A stretch of DNA of 41,083 nt from an uncultured Clostridia bacterium (GCA_944386095.1 CALWZU010000040.1:1-41083); one strand, 5' to 3'. Shown: positions 7,522 to 16,415, counted from the stretch's first letter. Numbers and translations are program-made. Notes: a model not told the origin generated them from the letters alone.

Positions 7522-8394
7522 CTTTTCATCCAAACGCCCATATTGGCTTTGTATAGCCTCTGTCAGTTCTTCCATATGGATAATGTCCCCGGGGATTTCG
7601 ATCCCTTTCTGCCGCAGCCGGTAAGCCAGCTCCGCCGCAAAGGGCACCGCCAGGCCCAGGGCCTTTAATTCCTCTACCCTGCAAAAGATTTCTCTGGGAC
7701 TGCCGTCCATTTTCACATGTCCATCATGCATAATGATGACCCGGTCCGCCTCGGCGGCCTCCTCCATAAAATGGGTGATCAGTACCACCGTCTTTTTTTC
7801 TTTTTGGTTCAAGGTCCGGATGATTTCCAGTACGTCCCGTCGTCCCTTGGGATCCAGCATAGCCGTAGGTTCGTCAAAGACGATACATTCCGGCAGCATG
7901 GCGATGACCCCGGCGATGGCGATTCTTTGCTTCTGGCCGCCGGAAAGCATATGAGGCGCCTTTTTCCGAAATTCATACATATTTACCGCCTTTCAAGACC
8001 CATCCACCCGACGGCGGATCTCCTCCGGCGCTATACCCAGATTTTCCGGCCCAAAGGCCACGTCATCCTCCACAATGGCGGAAACCATCTGATTGTCGGG
8101 ATTTTGAAATACCATCCCTACCTTCTGACGGATATTCCAGATTTGGGACGAGTCTGCGGTATCCAGCTCCTCCACCAGTATCCGGCCGGATTCAGGCAAA
8201 AAAAGCCCGTTGATATTTTTGGCAAGGGTGGACTTGCCGGAGCCGTTGCGCCCGATAATCGCCGTAAAGCTTCCTTTTTCAATTTGAAAATCCACATCCT
8301 CCAGGGCCTTAACAAAAACCTGGTCATGCTCCCTTTGATAGGAAAAGGTTACATGCTCCACCTGGATCATTGCGTCTGTTGTTTCTTTCATCAC
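7513..8394 (-). pseudogene. ecfA1: ecfA1 (ECF transporter ATPase) interrupted by an in-frame TGA
   Basis: Two collinear open frames in the same reading frame together make a full EcfA1 of about 293 residues. The first (8394-7993) carries Walker A GRNGSGKS and the Q-loop FQNPDNQMVSAIVEDDVAFG and ends RRRVDGS-stop. The second (7980-7513) begins MYEFRKKAPHMLSGGQKQR with the ABC signature, Walker B CIVFDEPTAMLD and the switch His region LITHFMEEA. The only interruption is TGA at 7993-7995, followed by codons for KAVN that continue the family sequence; the family usually has Leu there (VDxxLKAV), so a TTA-to-TGA change is the simplest origin. A near-consensus ribosome binding site AAAGGCGG lies 5 nt before the ATG at 7980-7978, so reinitiation is possible. 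It could be a true nonsense mutation, a sequencing error, readthrough, or a split gene. Confidence 0.85.
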
Positions 8395-8435
8395 TCTTAT
8401 ATACAGTTTTATTCTTTTTTGTACAGTCAGAAGGG

Positions 8436-8480
8436 TTTAATAGAACAAGAGGACGGTACTTATGCTAAAGTGCCGTCCTC
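8436..8480 (-). terminator. Strong hairpin between rplQ and ecfA1 (probable terminator or attenuator)
   Basis: A 13-bp stem with one G-U pair (8449-8461 with 8468-8480; GAGGACGG core) and a 6-nt loop lies just downstream of rplQ. The following tract TTGTTCTATT is only moderately U-rich, so termination may be partial. A weak promoter (TGTACA, 16 bp, TATATA) can be read just before ecfA1, so the ECF genes may be partly uncoupled from the ribosomal operon. Confidence 0.6.
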
Positions 8481-8493
8481 CGCTTTCTTCGAT

Positions 8494-8835
8494 TTACACC
8501 AGCTGGATCATAACCATTTCCGCCGCATCGCCCTTTCTTGGGCCAAGCTTCAAAAGTCTTGTATATCCGCCGTTTCTATCTTTATACTGCGGTGCGATTT
8601 CTTCGAACAGTTTGGTTACTACATCCTCGTCCAGCACATATGAGAGAACCTGTCTTCTCGCGTGCAGGTCGCCTCTTTTTGCCAGCGTGATCATTTTTTC
8701 CGCGATCCGTCTGGTTTCCTTGGCTCTCATTTCTGTGGTGGTCATTTTTCCTTCCCGCAGAAAGCTGGTCACCAGATTCCGGAGCATCATTTTTCTATGA
8801 GCTGTGGGTCTTCCCAGCTTCTTGATTCCCGGCAT
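8494..8835 (-). CDS. rplQ: 50S ribosomal protein L17
   Basis: Binds 23S rRNA near the exit tunnel region of the large subunit. The 113-residue product starts [20 protein letters not shown], the L17 hallmark, and has the conserved centre [20 protein letters not shown]; the C-terminus ending VMIQLV is normal. The typical bacterial length of 115-130 is nearly met. It is the last ribosomal gene of the cluster, 20 nt after rpoA, with a hairpin downstream. Confidence 0.97.
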   Translation of the reverse strand: MPGIKKLGRPTAHRKMMLRNLVTSFLREGKMTTTEMRAKETRRIAEKMITLAKRGDLHARRQVLSYVLDEDVVTKLFEEIAPQYKDRNGGYTRLLKLGPRKGDAAEMVMIQLV

Positions 8836-8855
8836 GTGAATCCCTCCTTTGCTTG

Positions 8856-9803
8856 TTATTCGTCACTGGGCCTCAGACCAAGACCCAATTCTTCCAGCTT
8901 CAGCTTGACTTCATCAAGCGATTTCTTTCCCAGGTTGCGAACCTTCATCATGTCCTCTTCCGATTTGTGGGTCAGCTCCTCTACCGTATTGATACCGGCC
9001 CTCTTCAGGCAGTTGAAGGATCTGACGGAAAGCTCCAGCTCCTCGATGGTCATTTCCAGGACCTTTTCCTTTTGATCTTCTTCCTTTTCCACCATGATTT
9101 CAACCATATCAATACTGTCGGTCAGCTTGATGAACAGGTTCAGATGTTCCTGCATGATCTTCGCCCCGATGGAAACCCCTTCCTCCGGCCTGATGCTGCC
9201 GTCTGTCCAGATTTCCAGGGTGAGCTTGTCATAGTCGGTCACCTGTCCGACTCTCGTATTTTCAACGATAAAGTTAACCTTTTTCACCGGCGTGTAGATG
9301 GAGTCGACTGGAATCACAGCGATGGGCATGGAGTCGGTTTTATTCTGCTCCGCCAGCACATAGCCCCGGCCTCTTGCCATATTGATCTCCATATTCAGGG
9401 TGGAGTTTTCTTCCAATGTGGCAATATGAAGCTCCGGATTGAAGATTTCCACGTCGCTGTCGATCATAATGTCGGCAGCCGTGACTTCCTTGGGTCCGGT
9501 AACGTTGATGAGCGCTTTTTTAGGGCCATCGCCATTGATTCTCACTGCCAGCCGTTTCAGATTCAGAATGATTTCCGTCACGTCTTCCTTGACGCCGGGA
9601 ACCGTGGAAAATTCATGCAGAACGCCGTCGATCCGGATAGACGTCACAGCGGCGCCGGGAAGGGAGGACAAAAGGATCCTTCTGAGGCTGTTGCCCAGAG
9701 TCGTTCCATAGCCCCTTTCCAAGGGTTCCACAATAAACCTTCCGTAATTGGGATCTTCCTCTGAATATTCACATTTTATGGTCGGCTTTTCAATTTCGAT
9801 CAT
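8856..9803 (-). CDS. rpoA: DNA-directed RNA polymerase subunit alpha
   Basis: Assembles RNA polymerase and contacts UP elements and activators. The 315-residue product has an N-terminal dimerisation domain (1 to about 230) with [20 protein letters not shown], and a C-terminal domain (about 245-315) with the helix-hairpin-helix [20 protein letters not shown] and [13 protein letters not shown]. The linker is acidic (KEEDQKE). Its position after rpsD and before rplQ is the standard alpha-operon order. Confidence 0.98.
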   Translation of the reverse strand: MIEIEKPTIKCEYSEEDPNYGRFIVEPLERGYGTTLGNSLRRILLSSLPGAAVTSIRIDGVLHEFSTVPGVKEDVTEIILNLKRLAVRINGDGPKKALINVTGPKEVTAADIMIDSDVEIFNPELHIATLEENSTLNMEINMARGRGYVLAEQNKTDSMPIAVIPVDSIYTPVKKVNFIVENTRVGQVTDYDKLTLEIWTDGSIRPEEGVSIGAKIMQEHLNLFIKLTDSIDMVEIMVEKEEDQKEKVLEMTIEELELSVRSFNCLKRAGINTVEELTHKSEEDMMKVRNLGKKSLDEVKLKLEELGLGLRPSDE

Positions 9804-9845
9804 ACCAAATAACCTCCTACTACAATCATTCGTGAGGGTGAAATC

Positions 9846-10466
9846 TTACTTAGAGTACAATTCTACGATAAGATGTTCTTTAATTGGTGTGTCTATTTCA
9901 TCTCTTCTCGGATAGCTGATGATCTTGCCTTCCAGCTTGTCAATATCCACGCTCATCCAGGAAGGCACGGTAATTGCCATTTCTCTCATTTCCTTAAATT
10001 TCGGAGAGGAAAAGCTCTTTTCTTTAACCTTGATAACATCTCCCGGTTTTACCGCATAAGAGGGAATGTCGACTCTTTTGCCGTTTACGGTGAAATGGCC
10101 GTGGCATACCAGCTGTCTGGCTTCCTTTCTGGAAGCGCCCATTCCCAGGCGGAATACGGCGTTGTCCAGTCTGGTTTCCAGCATTACCAAAAGGTTTTCA
10201 CCGGTGATGCCGGGTTTCTTGGCGGCCTTTTCAAAATAGTTATGGAACTGGGTCTCTAAAAGACCATAGAATCTCTTTGCCTTCTGCTTTTCTCTGAGCT
10301 GCAATCCATAATCGGAAAGCTTCTTTCTTCCCTGTCCGTGCTGTCCAGGTGCATAAGGCCGTTTATCAAGAGCACATTTTGTGCTGTAGCATCTTTCGCC
10401 TTTGAGGAAAAGCTTCTGTCCTTCCCTTCTGCAAAGACGGCAGGACGCATCTGTATATCTTGCCAT
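9846..10466 (-). CDS. rpsD: 30S ribosomal protein S4 (zinc-binding form)
   Basis: 16S rRNA-binding primary assembly protein. The 206-residue product has an N-terminal Cys cluster ([18 protein letters not shown] plus a fourth Cys shortly after), so it is the zinc-binding C+ form. The S4 RNA-binding domain about 95-160 shows [20 protein letters not shown] and [15 protein letters not shown]. Here it lies inside the alpha operon between rpsK and rpoA, unlike Bacillus subtilis, where rpsD stands alone. S4 is the translational repressor of the alpha operon in E. coli, relevant to the structured leader before rpsM. Confidence 0.98.
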   Translation of the reverse strand: MARYTDASCRLCRREGQKLFLKGERCYSTKCALDKRPYAPGQHGQGRKKLSDYGLQLREKQKAKRFYGLLETQFHNYFEKAAKKPGITGENLLVMLETRLDNAVFRLGMGASRKEARQLVCHGHFTVNGKRVDIPSYAVKPGDVIKVKEKSFSSPKFKEMREMAITVPSWMSVDIDKLEGKIISYPRRDEIDTPIKEHLIVELYSK

Positions 10467-10487
10467 GTCTCCTGTGCACCTCCCTTA

Positions 10488-10886
10488 TCAGACTCTTCTT
10501 CTCTTCGGCGGTCTGCAGCCGTTATGAGGAATCGGTGTGATATCCTTGATCAGCGTGATTTCAAGTCCGGCAGTCTGCAGGGCTCTGATAGCCGCTTCTC
10601 TTCCGGAACCCGGACCCTTTACATAAACCTCAACGATCTTCAGACCGTGCTCCATAGCGCCTTTTGCCGCTTCCTCCGCAGCCATCTGGGCGGCAAAGGG
10701 TGTGGATTTTCTGGAGCCTTTGAATCCCAGTGATCCGGCGCTGGACCATGACAGGGCGTTTCCGCTGAGATCGGTGAGGGTCACGATGGTATTATTAAAG
10801 GTAGCCTGGATATGGGCCTGGCCTTTTTCAATATTCTTACGTTCGCGTCTTTTTTTACGAACGACTTTCTTTACTTGCTTTGCCAT
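10488..10886 (-). CDS. rpsK: 30S ribosomal protein S11
   Basis: Platform protein of the small subunit that contacts mRNA near the Shine-Dalgarno helix. The 132-residue product shows the basic N-terminus [17 protein letters not shown], the family core [35 protein letters not shown], and the ending [15 protein letters not shown], which is diagnostic. It lies 19 nt after rpsM. Confidence 0.98.
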   Translation of the reverse strand: MAKQVKKVVRKKRRERKNIEKGQAHIQATFNNTIVTLTDLSGNALSWSSAGSLGFKGSRKSTPFAAQMAAEEAAKGAMEHGLKIVEVYVKGPGSGREAAIRALQTAGLEITLIKDITPIPHNGCRPPKRRRV

Positions 10887-10905
10887 TGTTACGTCTCACC
10901 CTCCT

Positions 10906-11277
10906 TTACTTCTTTTTCTTTCTGCCAACGGTCTTTTTGGGACCTTTTCTGGTTCTGGCGTTTGTCTTTGTATTCTGACCTCTGACCGGCAGACCTCTTC
11001 TGTGTCTGATGCCTCTGTAGCAGCCGATTTCCATCAGCCGTTTGATGTTCAGGGAAACCTCTCTTCTCAGATCGCCTTCCACCTGATATTCGTTATCGAT
11101 CACCTTTCTGATCGCGCCGACTTCATCTTCTGTCAGATCCTTTACTCTTGTATCCGGATTGACACCGGTTTTCTGCAAAATCGCATTTGAGGTTTTTCTA
11201 CCAATGCCATAGATATAAGTCAATCCAATTTCGACTCTTTTGTCTCTTGGTAAATCGACACCGGCTATTCTAGCCAT
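10906..11277 (-). CDS. rpsM: 30S ribosomal protein S13
   Basis: Head protein that forms bridges to the large subunit and touches P-site tRNA. The 123-residue product begins [19 protein letters not shown] and has [14 protein letters not shown] and [20 protein letters not shown], with a basic C-tail ending in repeated Lys. It is the first gene after a 254-nt spacer with its own promoter and a structured leader, so it probably starts a separately controlled alpha-operon transcript. GGGAGGTG lies just upstream. Confidence 0.98.
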   Translation of the reverse strand: MARIAGVDLPRDKRVEIGLTYIYGIGRKTSNAILQKTGVNPDTRVKDLTEDEVGAIRKVIDNEYQVEGDLRREVSLNIKRLMEIGCYRGIRHRRGLPVRGQNTKTNARTRKGPKKTVGRKKKK

Positions 11278-11329
11278 CCAGCTTACACCTCCCTGTGTAA
11301 TCGATTAACATGTAATGAATATTTATTTC

Positions 11330-11401
11330 ATATCATCATCATGGTCGCTCGTTCGGTGTCTCTCGACAGCGGGAGCGCAGCCGCTTCCGTTCCGATGATA
11401 T
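11330..11401 (-). promoter_or_regulatory. Structured mRNA leader upstream of rpsM (candidate r-protein autoregulatory element)
   Basis: In the RNA (minus strand) ATATCATC (11394-11401) pairs with GATGATAT (11330-11337), closing a 72-nt element. Inside, CGCTC (11373-11377) pairs with GAGCG (11346-11350). Inside that again, CGCTGTC (11365-11371) pairs with GACACCG (11354-11360) around a GAGA tetraloop, with one C-C mismatch. The nested, tetraloop-capped shape just before the ribosome binding site fits an S4-type or other r-protein leader, but the binding protein is unknown. Confidence 0.5.
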
Positions 11402-11423
11402 CTTTAACAGTCCAATCTTTCCT

Positions 11424-11429
11424 ATTATA
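11424..11429 (-). promoter_or_regulatory. Putative internal promoter (-10) for rpsM-rpsK-rpsD-rpoA-rplQ
   Basis: A perfect TATAAT on the minus strand, about 147 nt before rpsM. The hexamer 17 bp upstream is poor (TGGATT), so the call rests on the -10, the long spacer and the structured leader that begins about 20 nt downstream. Hairpins just after rpmJ (AU-rich 9-bp stem at 11504-11524; CCGTCC/GGACGG stem at 11472-11495) lack a following U-tract, so upstream transcription probably also reads through. Confidence 0.5.
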
Positions 11430-11531
11430 CAGGAAACCTGGCAAGAAATCCAGTATTCTCCAAACTTTTTTCCGTCCCCGGAGAAAAACGGACGGGGTCT
11501 TTTCAATTTTTCTTCGAAAAATTGGGTTAGG

Positions 11532-11645
11532 TCATCCCTGTCTTTGTTTGTGCTTGGGGTTGACACAGATCACCATGACTTTTCCGTTTCTTTTGATGAT
11601 CTTGCATTTTTCACAGATTGGCTTAACTGATGCTCTTACCTTCAT
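11532..11645 (-). CDS. rpmJ: 50S ribosomal protein L36 (zinc-binding form)
   Basis: A 37-residue ribosomal protein that I read directly from the sequence: start [14 protein letters not shown], then KIIKRKGKVMVIC, ending NPKHKQRQG with a TGA stop at 11532-11534. The three Cys and one His of the zinc ribbon are all present (C+ form). It sits 19 nt after infA, the usual place. The ribosome binding site TAGGAGGG precedes the ATG closely. Confidence 0.97.
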   Translation of the reverse strand: MKVRASVKPICEKCKIIKRNGKVMVICVNPKHKQRQG

Positions 11646-11664
11646 AGTACCCATTCCCTCCTAA

Positions 11665-11883
11665 CTACTTATCTCGCCAAGTAATTCGGCCTCTTGTTAA
11701 ATCGTAGGGCGACAGTTCCACCTTCACCCTGTCACCGGGAAGAATTCTGATAAAATTCATCCTGATTTTTCCGGAAATATGAGCCAGAACCTCATACCCG
11801 TTTTCCAGTTTTACCTTGAACATTGCGTTGGGTTGAGCTTCAAGCACGGTGCCAAACACTTCTATGACATCTTTTTTCGCCAT
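11665..11883 (-). CDS. infA: Translation initiation factor IF-1
   Basis: OB-fold factor that occupies the ribosomal A site during initiation. The 72-residue product is full length, with [40 protein letters not shown] and [20 protein letters not shown] as expected. It lies 14 nt after the KOW-protein gene and directly before rpmJ. Confidence 0.98.
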   Translation of the reverse strand: MAKKDVIEVFGTVLEAQPNAMFKVKLENGYEVLAHISGKIRMNFIRILPGDRVKVELSPYDLTRGRITWRDK

Positions 11884-11897
11884 AAAGACGCACCTCC

Positions 11898-12161
11898 TTA
11901 CTGATGCAAGGCGAGCTGCCTGCGCAAAAGCGCATTTTCCACCTTCTCGCCGTTTTCTAATCTTTCCTTTACCACATCCGATACGAAACCGCTGACCTGA
12001 AGATGCATGAGCTTCTTCTTTTTAGGGGCTTCGATCCTTCGTTTGTCTCCATCCGCAATATACACATGCTTTTCATCGATGATGCCAACGATGAAAAACT
12101 GCCTGCCTTTATCCCTGCCCGCCTTGGCTCTGACCAGCTGGCCCGGTGAAAGCGCCTTCAT
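11898..12161 (-). CDS. KOW-domain RNA-binding protein (L14e-like)
   Basis: An 87-residue basic protein found between map and infA in many Clostridia and bacilli and resembling archaeal/eukaryotic L14e. The N-terminal KOW-like segment [20 protein letters not shown] is followed by [19 protein letters not shown]. The role is not established; the location and basic RNA-binding fold point to ribosome association. It starts 16 nt after map. Confidence 0.85.
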   Translation of the reverse strand: MKALSPGQLVRAKAGRDKGRQFFIVGIIDEKHVYIADGDKRRIEAPKKKKLMHLQVSGFVSDVVKERLENGEKVENALLRRQLALHQ

Positions 12162-12177
12162 ATCACCGCTCCTTCCG

Positions 12178-12930
12178 TCACTTACTGCCTAGGGTCAGGA
12201 TTTCCGGCTCGCCCTCTGTGATCACCACGGTATTTTCATAATGGGCTGACAAAGAGCCGTCCAAAGACACAGCTGTCCATTCATCATCCAGAATGCGCAT
12301 CTTATCGGTTCCCACATTGACCATGGGTTCGATGGCAAGGACCATGCCCGCCTCCAGCCTGGGGCCGCGGCCCGCCTTGCCGTAATTGGGGATCTGGGGA
12401 TCCTCGTGCATATTGCTTCCGATGCCGTGACCCACGAAGTCCTTCACCACCGCGAATCCGTTTGTTTCTACGTGTTTTTGGATCGCATGGGAAACATCTC
12501 CCAGCCGGTATCCTACCTTGCAGTACTTAAGACCCTCAAAGAAGCTCTCTTTTGTGACCCTGATCAGCCGCTTGGCTTCCTCGGACACCTCTCCCACAGG
12601 ATAGGTCCTGGCGGCGTCGCTGTAAAAGCCTTTGTAAATGGTTCCCGTATCAATGCTGATGATGTCGCCCTCCTCCAGCCTGCGGTCCGAAGGGATCCCG
12701 TGAACGATGGTCTCGTTCACGGAGGCGCAGACGCTGGCAGGAAAACCACCATAGCCTTTGAAAGCGGGAAGCATGCCGTGCTTTCGGATCTCCTTTTCCA
12801 CGATGTGGTCGATTTCGGCGGTGGAAATCCCTGGCTTTATGATGTCGTTCATCATCTCTAAAATCTCCGCCGTCACTTTGGCAGCTTCTCTCATAAGCTG
12901 AATTTCATGATGGGATTTGATGATGATCAT
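12178..12930 (-). CDS. map: Methionine aminopeptidase type I
   Basis: Removes the initiator Met from nascent proteins. The 250-residue product has the five metal ligands in order: Asp in SIDTGTIYKG, Asp in FYSDAARTYPVG, His in VGHGIGSNMHEDPQIPNYG, Glu in LAIEPMVNVG and Glu in HYENTVVITEG. The substrate His lies in NETIVHGIP. There is no N-terminal zinc-finger or SH3-binding extension. It follows adk after 5 nt. Confidence 0.97.
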   Translation of the reverse strand: MIIIKSHHEIQLMREAAKVTAEILEMMNDIIKPGISTAEIDHIVEKEIRKHGMLPAFKGYGGFPASVCASVNETIVHGIPSDRRLEEGDIISIDTGTIYKGFYSDAARTYPVGEVSEEAKRLIRVTKESFFEGLKYCKVGYRLGDVSHAIQKHVETNGFAVVKDFVGHGIGSNMHEDPQIPNYGKAGRGPRLEAGMVLAIEPMVNVGTDKMRILDDEWTAVSLDGSLSAHYENTVVITEGEPEILTLGSK

Positions 12931-12935
12931 GGTTT

Positions 12936-13577
12936 TCAGTCTCCCAGAGCCTTAAAGATCTCTTCCTGGACGATCTTGGCGTCCTGATCACCGTTGATGT
13001 GAGCAAGCTTGCCTTTTTTCTCGTAATATTCTTCTAAGGGCTTGGTTTCCGTGAGATATACATCGATTCTTCTGGCGACGGTTTCTTCCTCATCATCGGC
13101 TCTCTGCACCACCTGGCCGCCGCATTTGTCGCAAACCCCTTCCGCCTTGGCAGGCCGGAAGCTGACGTGATAGGTTTCGCCGCACTGCTTGCAGACCCTT
13201 CTGCCGGTAGCTCTGCCGATCAGCGTGTCTCTTCCTACTTCGATGTCTACCACTTTGTCCACATCGATACCAAGACGCTCCATAGCCTCCGCCTGATAGA
13301 TCGTTCTGGGGAAACCGTCCAGCAGGAAGCCATTTTTGCAGTCCTCCTGCTTCAGCCGGTCCTCTACCAGGGCGATAACAAGATCATCGGGAACCAGTTC
13401 GCCCTTTTCCATGTAGGCCTTGGCCTGCTGGCCCAGAGGCGTACCTTCCTTAACGTTTTTTCTGAAGATATCTCCTGTGGAAATATGAACGATATGATAT
13501 TTTTCCACAATTCCGCTTGCCTGGGTGCCTTTGCCGGCGCCGGGAGGTCCGAGTAAAACAACTTTCATAGTTTTCAT
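12936..13577 (-). CDS. adk: Adenylate kinase (zinc-LID form)
   Basis: Interconverts ATP + AMP and 2 ADP. The 213-residue product has the P-loop LLGPPGAGKGTQASGI, the AMP-binding DGFPRTIYQAEAM and the LID domain about 125-165 with four Cys (CKQCGETYH, later CDKCGGQ), so the LID is of the zinc-binding long form common in Gram-positives. It is encoded 3 nt after secY, the usual spc-operon order. Confidence 0.98.
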   Translation of the reverse strand: MKTMKVVLLGPPGAGKGTQASGIVEKYHIVHISTGDIFRKNVKEGTPLGQQAKAYMEKGELVPDDLVIALVEDRLKQEDCKNGFLLDGFPRTIYQAEAMERLGIDVDKVVDIEVGRDTLIGRATGRRVCKQCGETYHVSFRPAKAEGVCDKCGGQVVQRADDEEETVARRIDVYLTETKPLEEYYEKKGKLAHINGDQDAKIVQEEIFKALGD

Positions 13578-13580
13578 CTC

Positions 13581-14864
13581 CTATTTTAAGAAGCCCGAGT
13601 AATTTCTCATTACCAGCTGATTTTCAATTTGTTTCATGGTATCCAGAGCAACGCCCACCGCGATCAGCAAAGACGTGCCCCCAAAGCCTACGTTCAGATT
13701 CATAAAATAGGACAGGATCGTAGGCAGAGTGGAAATTACCGCCAGGAAGATGGCGCCCACAAAGGTGATCCGCACCATGACCTTGCCCAGGTAATCCACC
13801 GTAGGTCCGCCGGGACGAATCCCGGGAATAAATCCGCCGTTGGCTTTCATGTTATTGGCCACTTCCGCCGGATTAAAGGTGATGGCCGTGTAGAAATACG
13901 TGAAGAAGATAATCAGCACGAAATTGAGAAGGCCGTACACCCATACGCCCGGATTGCCGGAAGGCGACAGATACTTCGTCACAAAATCCGTAAACCCGGT
14001 ATCGGGGAAGAAATACGTGATCGTCAGCGGGAAGGCCAGAAGGGAAATGGAGAAGATGACCGGAATGACCCCCGCCTGGTTGACCTTGATGGGGATATGG
14101 GTGCTCTGGCCACCGTACATTTTTCTTCCTACAACCCGCTTGGCGTACTGCACCGGAATCTTTCTGGCCCCCTGCTGGACCAGGATAACGCCGATGACCA
14201 CCACGGCCGCAAAGACCACAAACAGGATAAAGGTAACAACGCTCAGGGTTCCCTCTCTCATAGCCACGATCATGTCTCTGAGAGAAACGGGGAGCCTTGC
14301 GATAATGCCCGCGAAGATGATCAGGGAAATACCGTTTCCTACGCCGTTCTCATTGATCTGCTCGCCCAGCCACATCAGGAACGCCGTTCCCGCCGTCAGT
14401 GTCAGGATGATAACGATATAAGAGAAAATGCCTTTATCCACGATGGCGCTTCTGAACAGACCCACGGTCAGTCCAAAAGCCTGGATCAGCGCCAGCACTA
14501 CCGTCAGATAACGGGTGTACTGAACGATTTTCTTTCTGCCTTCAATGCCCTCCTTGGCCAGAGCCTCCAGTCTGGGGATGGCAATGGTCAAAAGCTGAAG
14601 GATAATGGACGCTGTAATGTATGGCGTAATACTCAGGGCAAAAATCGTAAAGTTGGAAAATGCGCCGCCTGAAAACAGGTCGAACAGGCCAAACAGACCG
14701 CCCTGGGCCGAATTGAACAGCTCCGTCAGGATGCTCCTGTCGATCCCCGGGATGGGGATGGCGCAGCCCAGCCGGAAAACGACCATCATCAGCAAGGTGA
14801 AGATGATCTTTTTTCTGATATCCGGAATTTTCCATGCATTAACAAGCGTTGCTAACATATTCAT
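13581..14864 (-). CDS. secY: Protein translocase subunit SecY
   Basis: Channel of the Sec translocon in the cytoplasmic membrane. The 427-residue product has ten predicted membrane segments. It shows NAWKIPDIRKKIIFTLLMM at the N-terminus, the plug region around FDLFSGGAFSNFTIFALSI, the cytosolic loop ARKIPVQYAKRVVGRKMYGG used by SecA/ribosomes, and IRPGGPTVDYLGKVMVRITF. Its ATG overlaps the rplO stop (TAATG). It would export the SLH surface proteins encoded further along. Confidence 0.98.
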   Translation of the reverse strand: MNMLATLVNAWKIPDIRKKIIFTLLMMVVFRLGCAIPIPGIDRSILTELFNSAQGGLFGLFDLFSGGAFSNFTIFALSITPYITASIILQLLTIAIPRLEALAKEGIEGRKKIVQYTRYLTVVLALIQAFGLTVGLFRSAIVDKGIFSYIVIILTLTAGTAFLMWLGEQINENGVGNGISLIIFAGIIARLPVSLRDMIVAMREGTLSVVTFILFVVFAAVVVIGVILVQQGARKIPVQYAKRVVGRKMYGGQSTHIPIKVNQAGVIPVIFSISLLAFPLTITYFFPDTGFTDFVTKYLSPSGNPGVWVYGLLNFVLIIFFTYFYTAITFNPAEVANNMKANGGFIPGIRPGGPTVDYLGKVMVRITFVGAIFLAVISTLPTILSYFMNLNVGFGGTSLLIAVGVALDTMKQIENQLVMRNYSGFLK

Positions 14865-15304
14865 TAGATCACCTCTGCCTTCCCACCGGCAGATTCAATT
14901 TTTTCAGCAGCTGATTTACTGAATTTGTGCGCTTGCACCGTTACGTTCTTTTCCAGATTTCCGTCTCCGAGAACCTTGATACCGTCTGCCACTTTACCTA
15001 CAATACCGGATTCGATCAGCATATCGGGTGTAACGACTGTACCGTTTTCAAATACGTTCAGATCTTCCACGTTCAGGATCGCCCACTGTTTTTTAAAGGG
15101 ATTGGTAAAGCCCCGCTTGGGCGTGGTTCTGGTCAGAGGCATCTGTCCGCCTTCAAAGCCCGGTCTGACGCCGCCGCCGCTTCTGGATTTCTGGCCGTTC
15201 ATACCTCTTCCGGCTGTTTTACCCTGTCCTGTGGCGGTACCTCTGCCCTTTCTTTTGGGTTTTTTCGTCGCGCCCTCCGGTGCTCTCAGCTCATGTAATT
15301 TCAT
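14864..15304 (-). CDS. rplO: 50S ribosomal protein L15
   Basis: Late-assembly protein of the large subunit. The 146-residue product starts [20 protein letters not shown], followed by the glycine-rich [20 protein letters not shown] and the conserved [15 protein letters not shown]. The globular C-terminus ends in [15 protein letters not shown]. The stop overlaps the secY start. Confidence 0.98.
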   Translation of the reverse strand: MKLHELRAPEGATKKPKRKGRGTATGQGKTAGRGMNGQKSRSGGGVRPGFEGGQMPLTRTTPKRGFTNPFKKQWAILNVEDLNVFENGTVVTPDMLIESGIVGKVADGIKVLGDGNLEKNVTVQAHKFSKSAAEKIESAGGKAEVI

Positions 15305-15323
15305 CTTTATAACACCTCCTCGC

Positions 15324-15506
15324 CTAAACTTCTTCCACAGCTACAAGATGGCTTACTTTTCTGATCATCCCGCGTACCTGGGGATTATCGGGAAGCGTTA
15401 CCGTCTGTCTGATCTTTTTCAGACCCAAAGCCTGAACGTTTTTTCTTTGCAGAGGCTTCGTGCCGATTGTGCTTTTTACCAGTGTGATTTTCAGTTCCTT
15501 TGCCAC
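15324..15506 (-). CDS. rpmD: 50S ribosomal protein L30
   Basis: A 60-residue protein with the L30 ferredoxin-like pattern: [53 protein letters not shown]. It is missing in some lineages but regularly present here between rpsE and rplO. Spacing to rplO is 19 nt and to rpsE 14 nt. Confidence 0.97.
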   Translation of the reverse strand: MAKELKITLVKSTIGTKPLQRKNVQALGLKKIRQTVTLPDNPQVRGMIRKVSHLVAVEEV

Positions 15507-15520
15507 GGCTGTCCCCTCCT

Positions 15521-16027
15521 CTATCCTAAGATTTCTTCTTTTGTTTTTCCTCTGAGTTTTGTTACCTCTTCGATGGTCTTCAGGGATTTCAGACCCTCGA
15601 TGGTGGCGTAAGCCATGTTCCCAGAGTTATTGGATCCGATTGATTTGGCTCTTACGTCCTTTACCCCCGCCAGTTCCAGCACGGTACGCACCGCGCCGCC
15701 GGCGATAACGCCGGTACCGGGAGCAGCCGGCATGATCAGCACCTGGCCCGCGCCAAAGATCCCCAGCGTTCTGTGAGGAATGGTGGTTCCTACAGTAGGT
15801 ACGTAGATCAGGTTTTTCTTGGCATCCTCGATGGCCTTTCTGACGGCGTCGGGAATTTCAAGGGCCTTGCCCTGTCCTACTCCCACATAGCCCTCGCCGT
15901 TTCCGATGACGATGGTTACGCTGAATCTGAAGTTTTTACCGCCTTTTACAACCTTGGCCACACGTCTGATGTTAACGATGGATTCATTGAATTCCATCTT
16001 GGATGCATCTATCATGTCACGTCGCAT
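15521..16027 (-). CDS. rpsE: 30S ribosomal protein S5
   Basis: Small-subunit protein that affects decoding fidelity and mRNA unwinding. The 168-residue product has [19 protein letters not shown], the double-stranded RNA-binding fold, and [20 protein letters not shown]. The C-terminal part contains [20 protein letters not shown] and [18 protein letters not shown]. The first in-frame Met pairs (MRRDM) make the start uncertain by a few residues. Confidence 0.98.
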   Translation of the reverse strand: MRRDMIDASKMEFNESIVNIRRVAKVVKGGKNFRFSVTIVIGNGEGYVGVGQGKALEIPDAVRKAIEDAKKNLIYVPTVGTTIPHRTLGIFGAGQVLIMPAAPGTGVIAGGAVRTVLELAGVKDVRAKSIGSNNSGNMAYATIEGLKSLKTIEEVTKLRGKTKEEILG

Positions 16028-16046
16028 AAGTGTTCCTTCCTTTCTC

Positions 16047-16415
16047 CTAGAATTTGAGACCCGCTTCTCTCGCGCCGTCAGCCAGTTCCTTCACTCTTCC
16101 GTGATACAGGAAGCCGCCTCTGTCAAAGGAAACCGTTTCGATTCCCTTTTCAAGCGCTCTCTTGGCAATGACTTCTCCCACGATCTTCGCCGCTTCCTTG
16201 TTGCCGCCGTAAGCCGCTCTTTCCTTCACGTCCTTATCCAAAGAAGAGGCGGAAACCAGTGTGTGGCCCTTTGTATCGTCAATGATCTGCACACTGATAT
16301 TTTTCAGGCTTCTGAACACACACATTCTCGGTCTTTCAGGAGTTCCGAACACCTTTTTTCTTACTCTCTGATGTCTTCCCAGACGGTTCGCATTTCTGCT
16401 CGCTTTACCTGACAT
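16047..16415 (-). CDS. rplR: 50S ribosomal protein L18
   Basis: 5S rRNA-binding protein of the central protuberance. The 122-residue product has a basic N-terminus ([20 protein letters not shown]), [18 protein letters not shown], and the C-terminal [20 protein letters not shown], which is diagnostic. It lies 16 nt after rplF and 19 nt before rpsE. Confidence 0.98.
   Translation of the reverse strand: MSGKASRNANRLGRHQRVRKKVFGTPERPRMCVFRSLKNISVQIIDDTKGHTLVSASSLDKDVKERAAYGGNKEAAKIVGEVIAKRALEKGIETVSFDRGGFLYHGRVKELADGAREAGLKF

Noticed and set aside
7993-7995. Genome-wide recoding of TGA, or selenocysteine at the ecfA1 TGA
   Set aside because: TGA ends several intact genes here (polymerase, rpmJ, ade). 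No SECIS-like stem follows, and the family residue at this position is Leu-like, not Cys.
7981-7995. Frameshift as the cause of the ecfA1 break
   Set aside because: The four codons between the two frames are in the same frame and encode the expected family residues, so no indel is needed.
11472-11524. Terminator after rpmJ
   Set aside because: Two stems are present, but on the transcribed strand the following bases are A-rich, not U-rich, so read-through into rpsM is likely.
13629-14672. Long open frame on the plus strand opposite secY (347 codons)
   Set aside because: It is antisense to a clear SecY, has low-complexity His/Gln/Arg-rich composition and matches nothing I recognise; the same applies to other long antisense frames (for example 21415-22524, 33539-34672 and 38081-39271).
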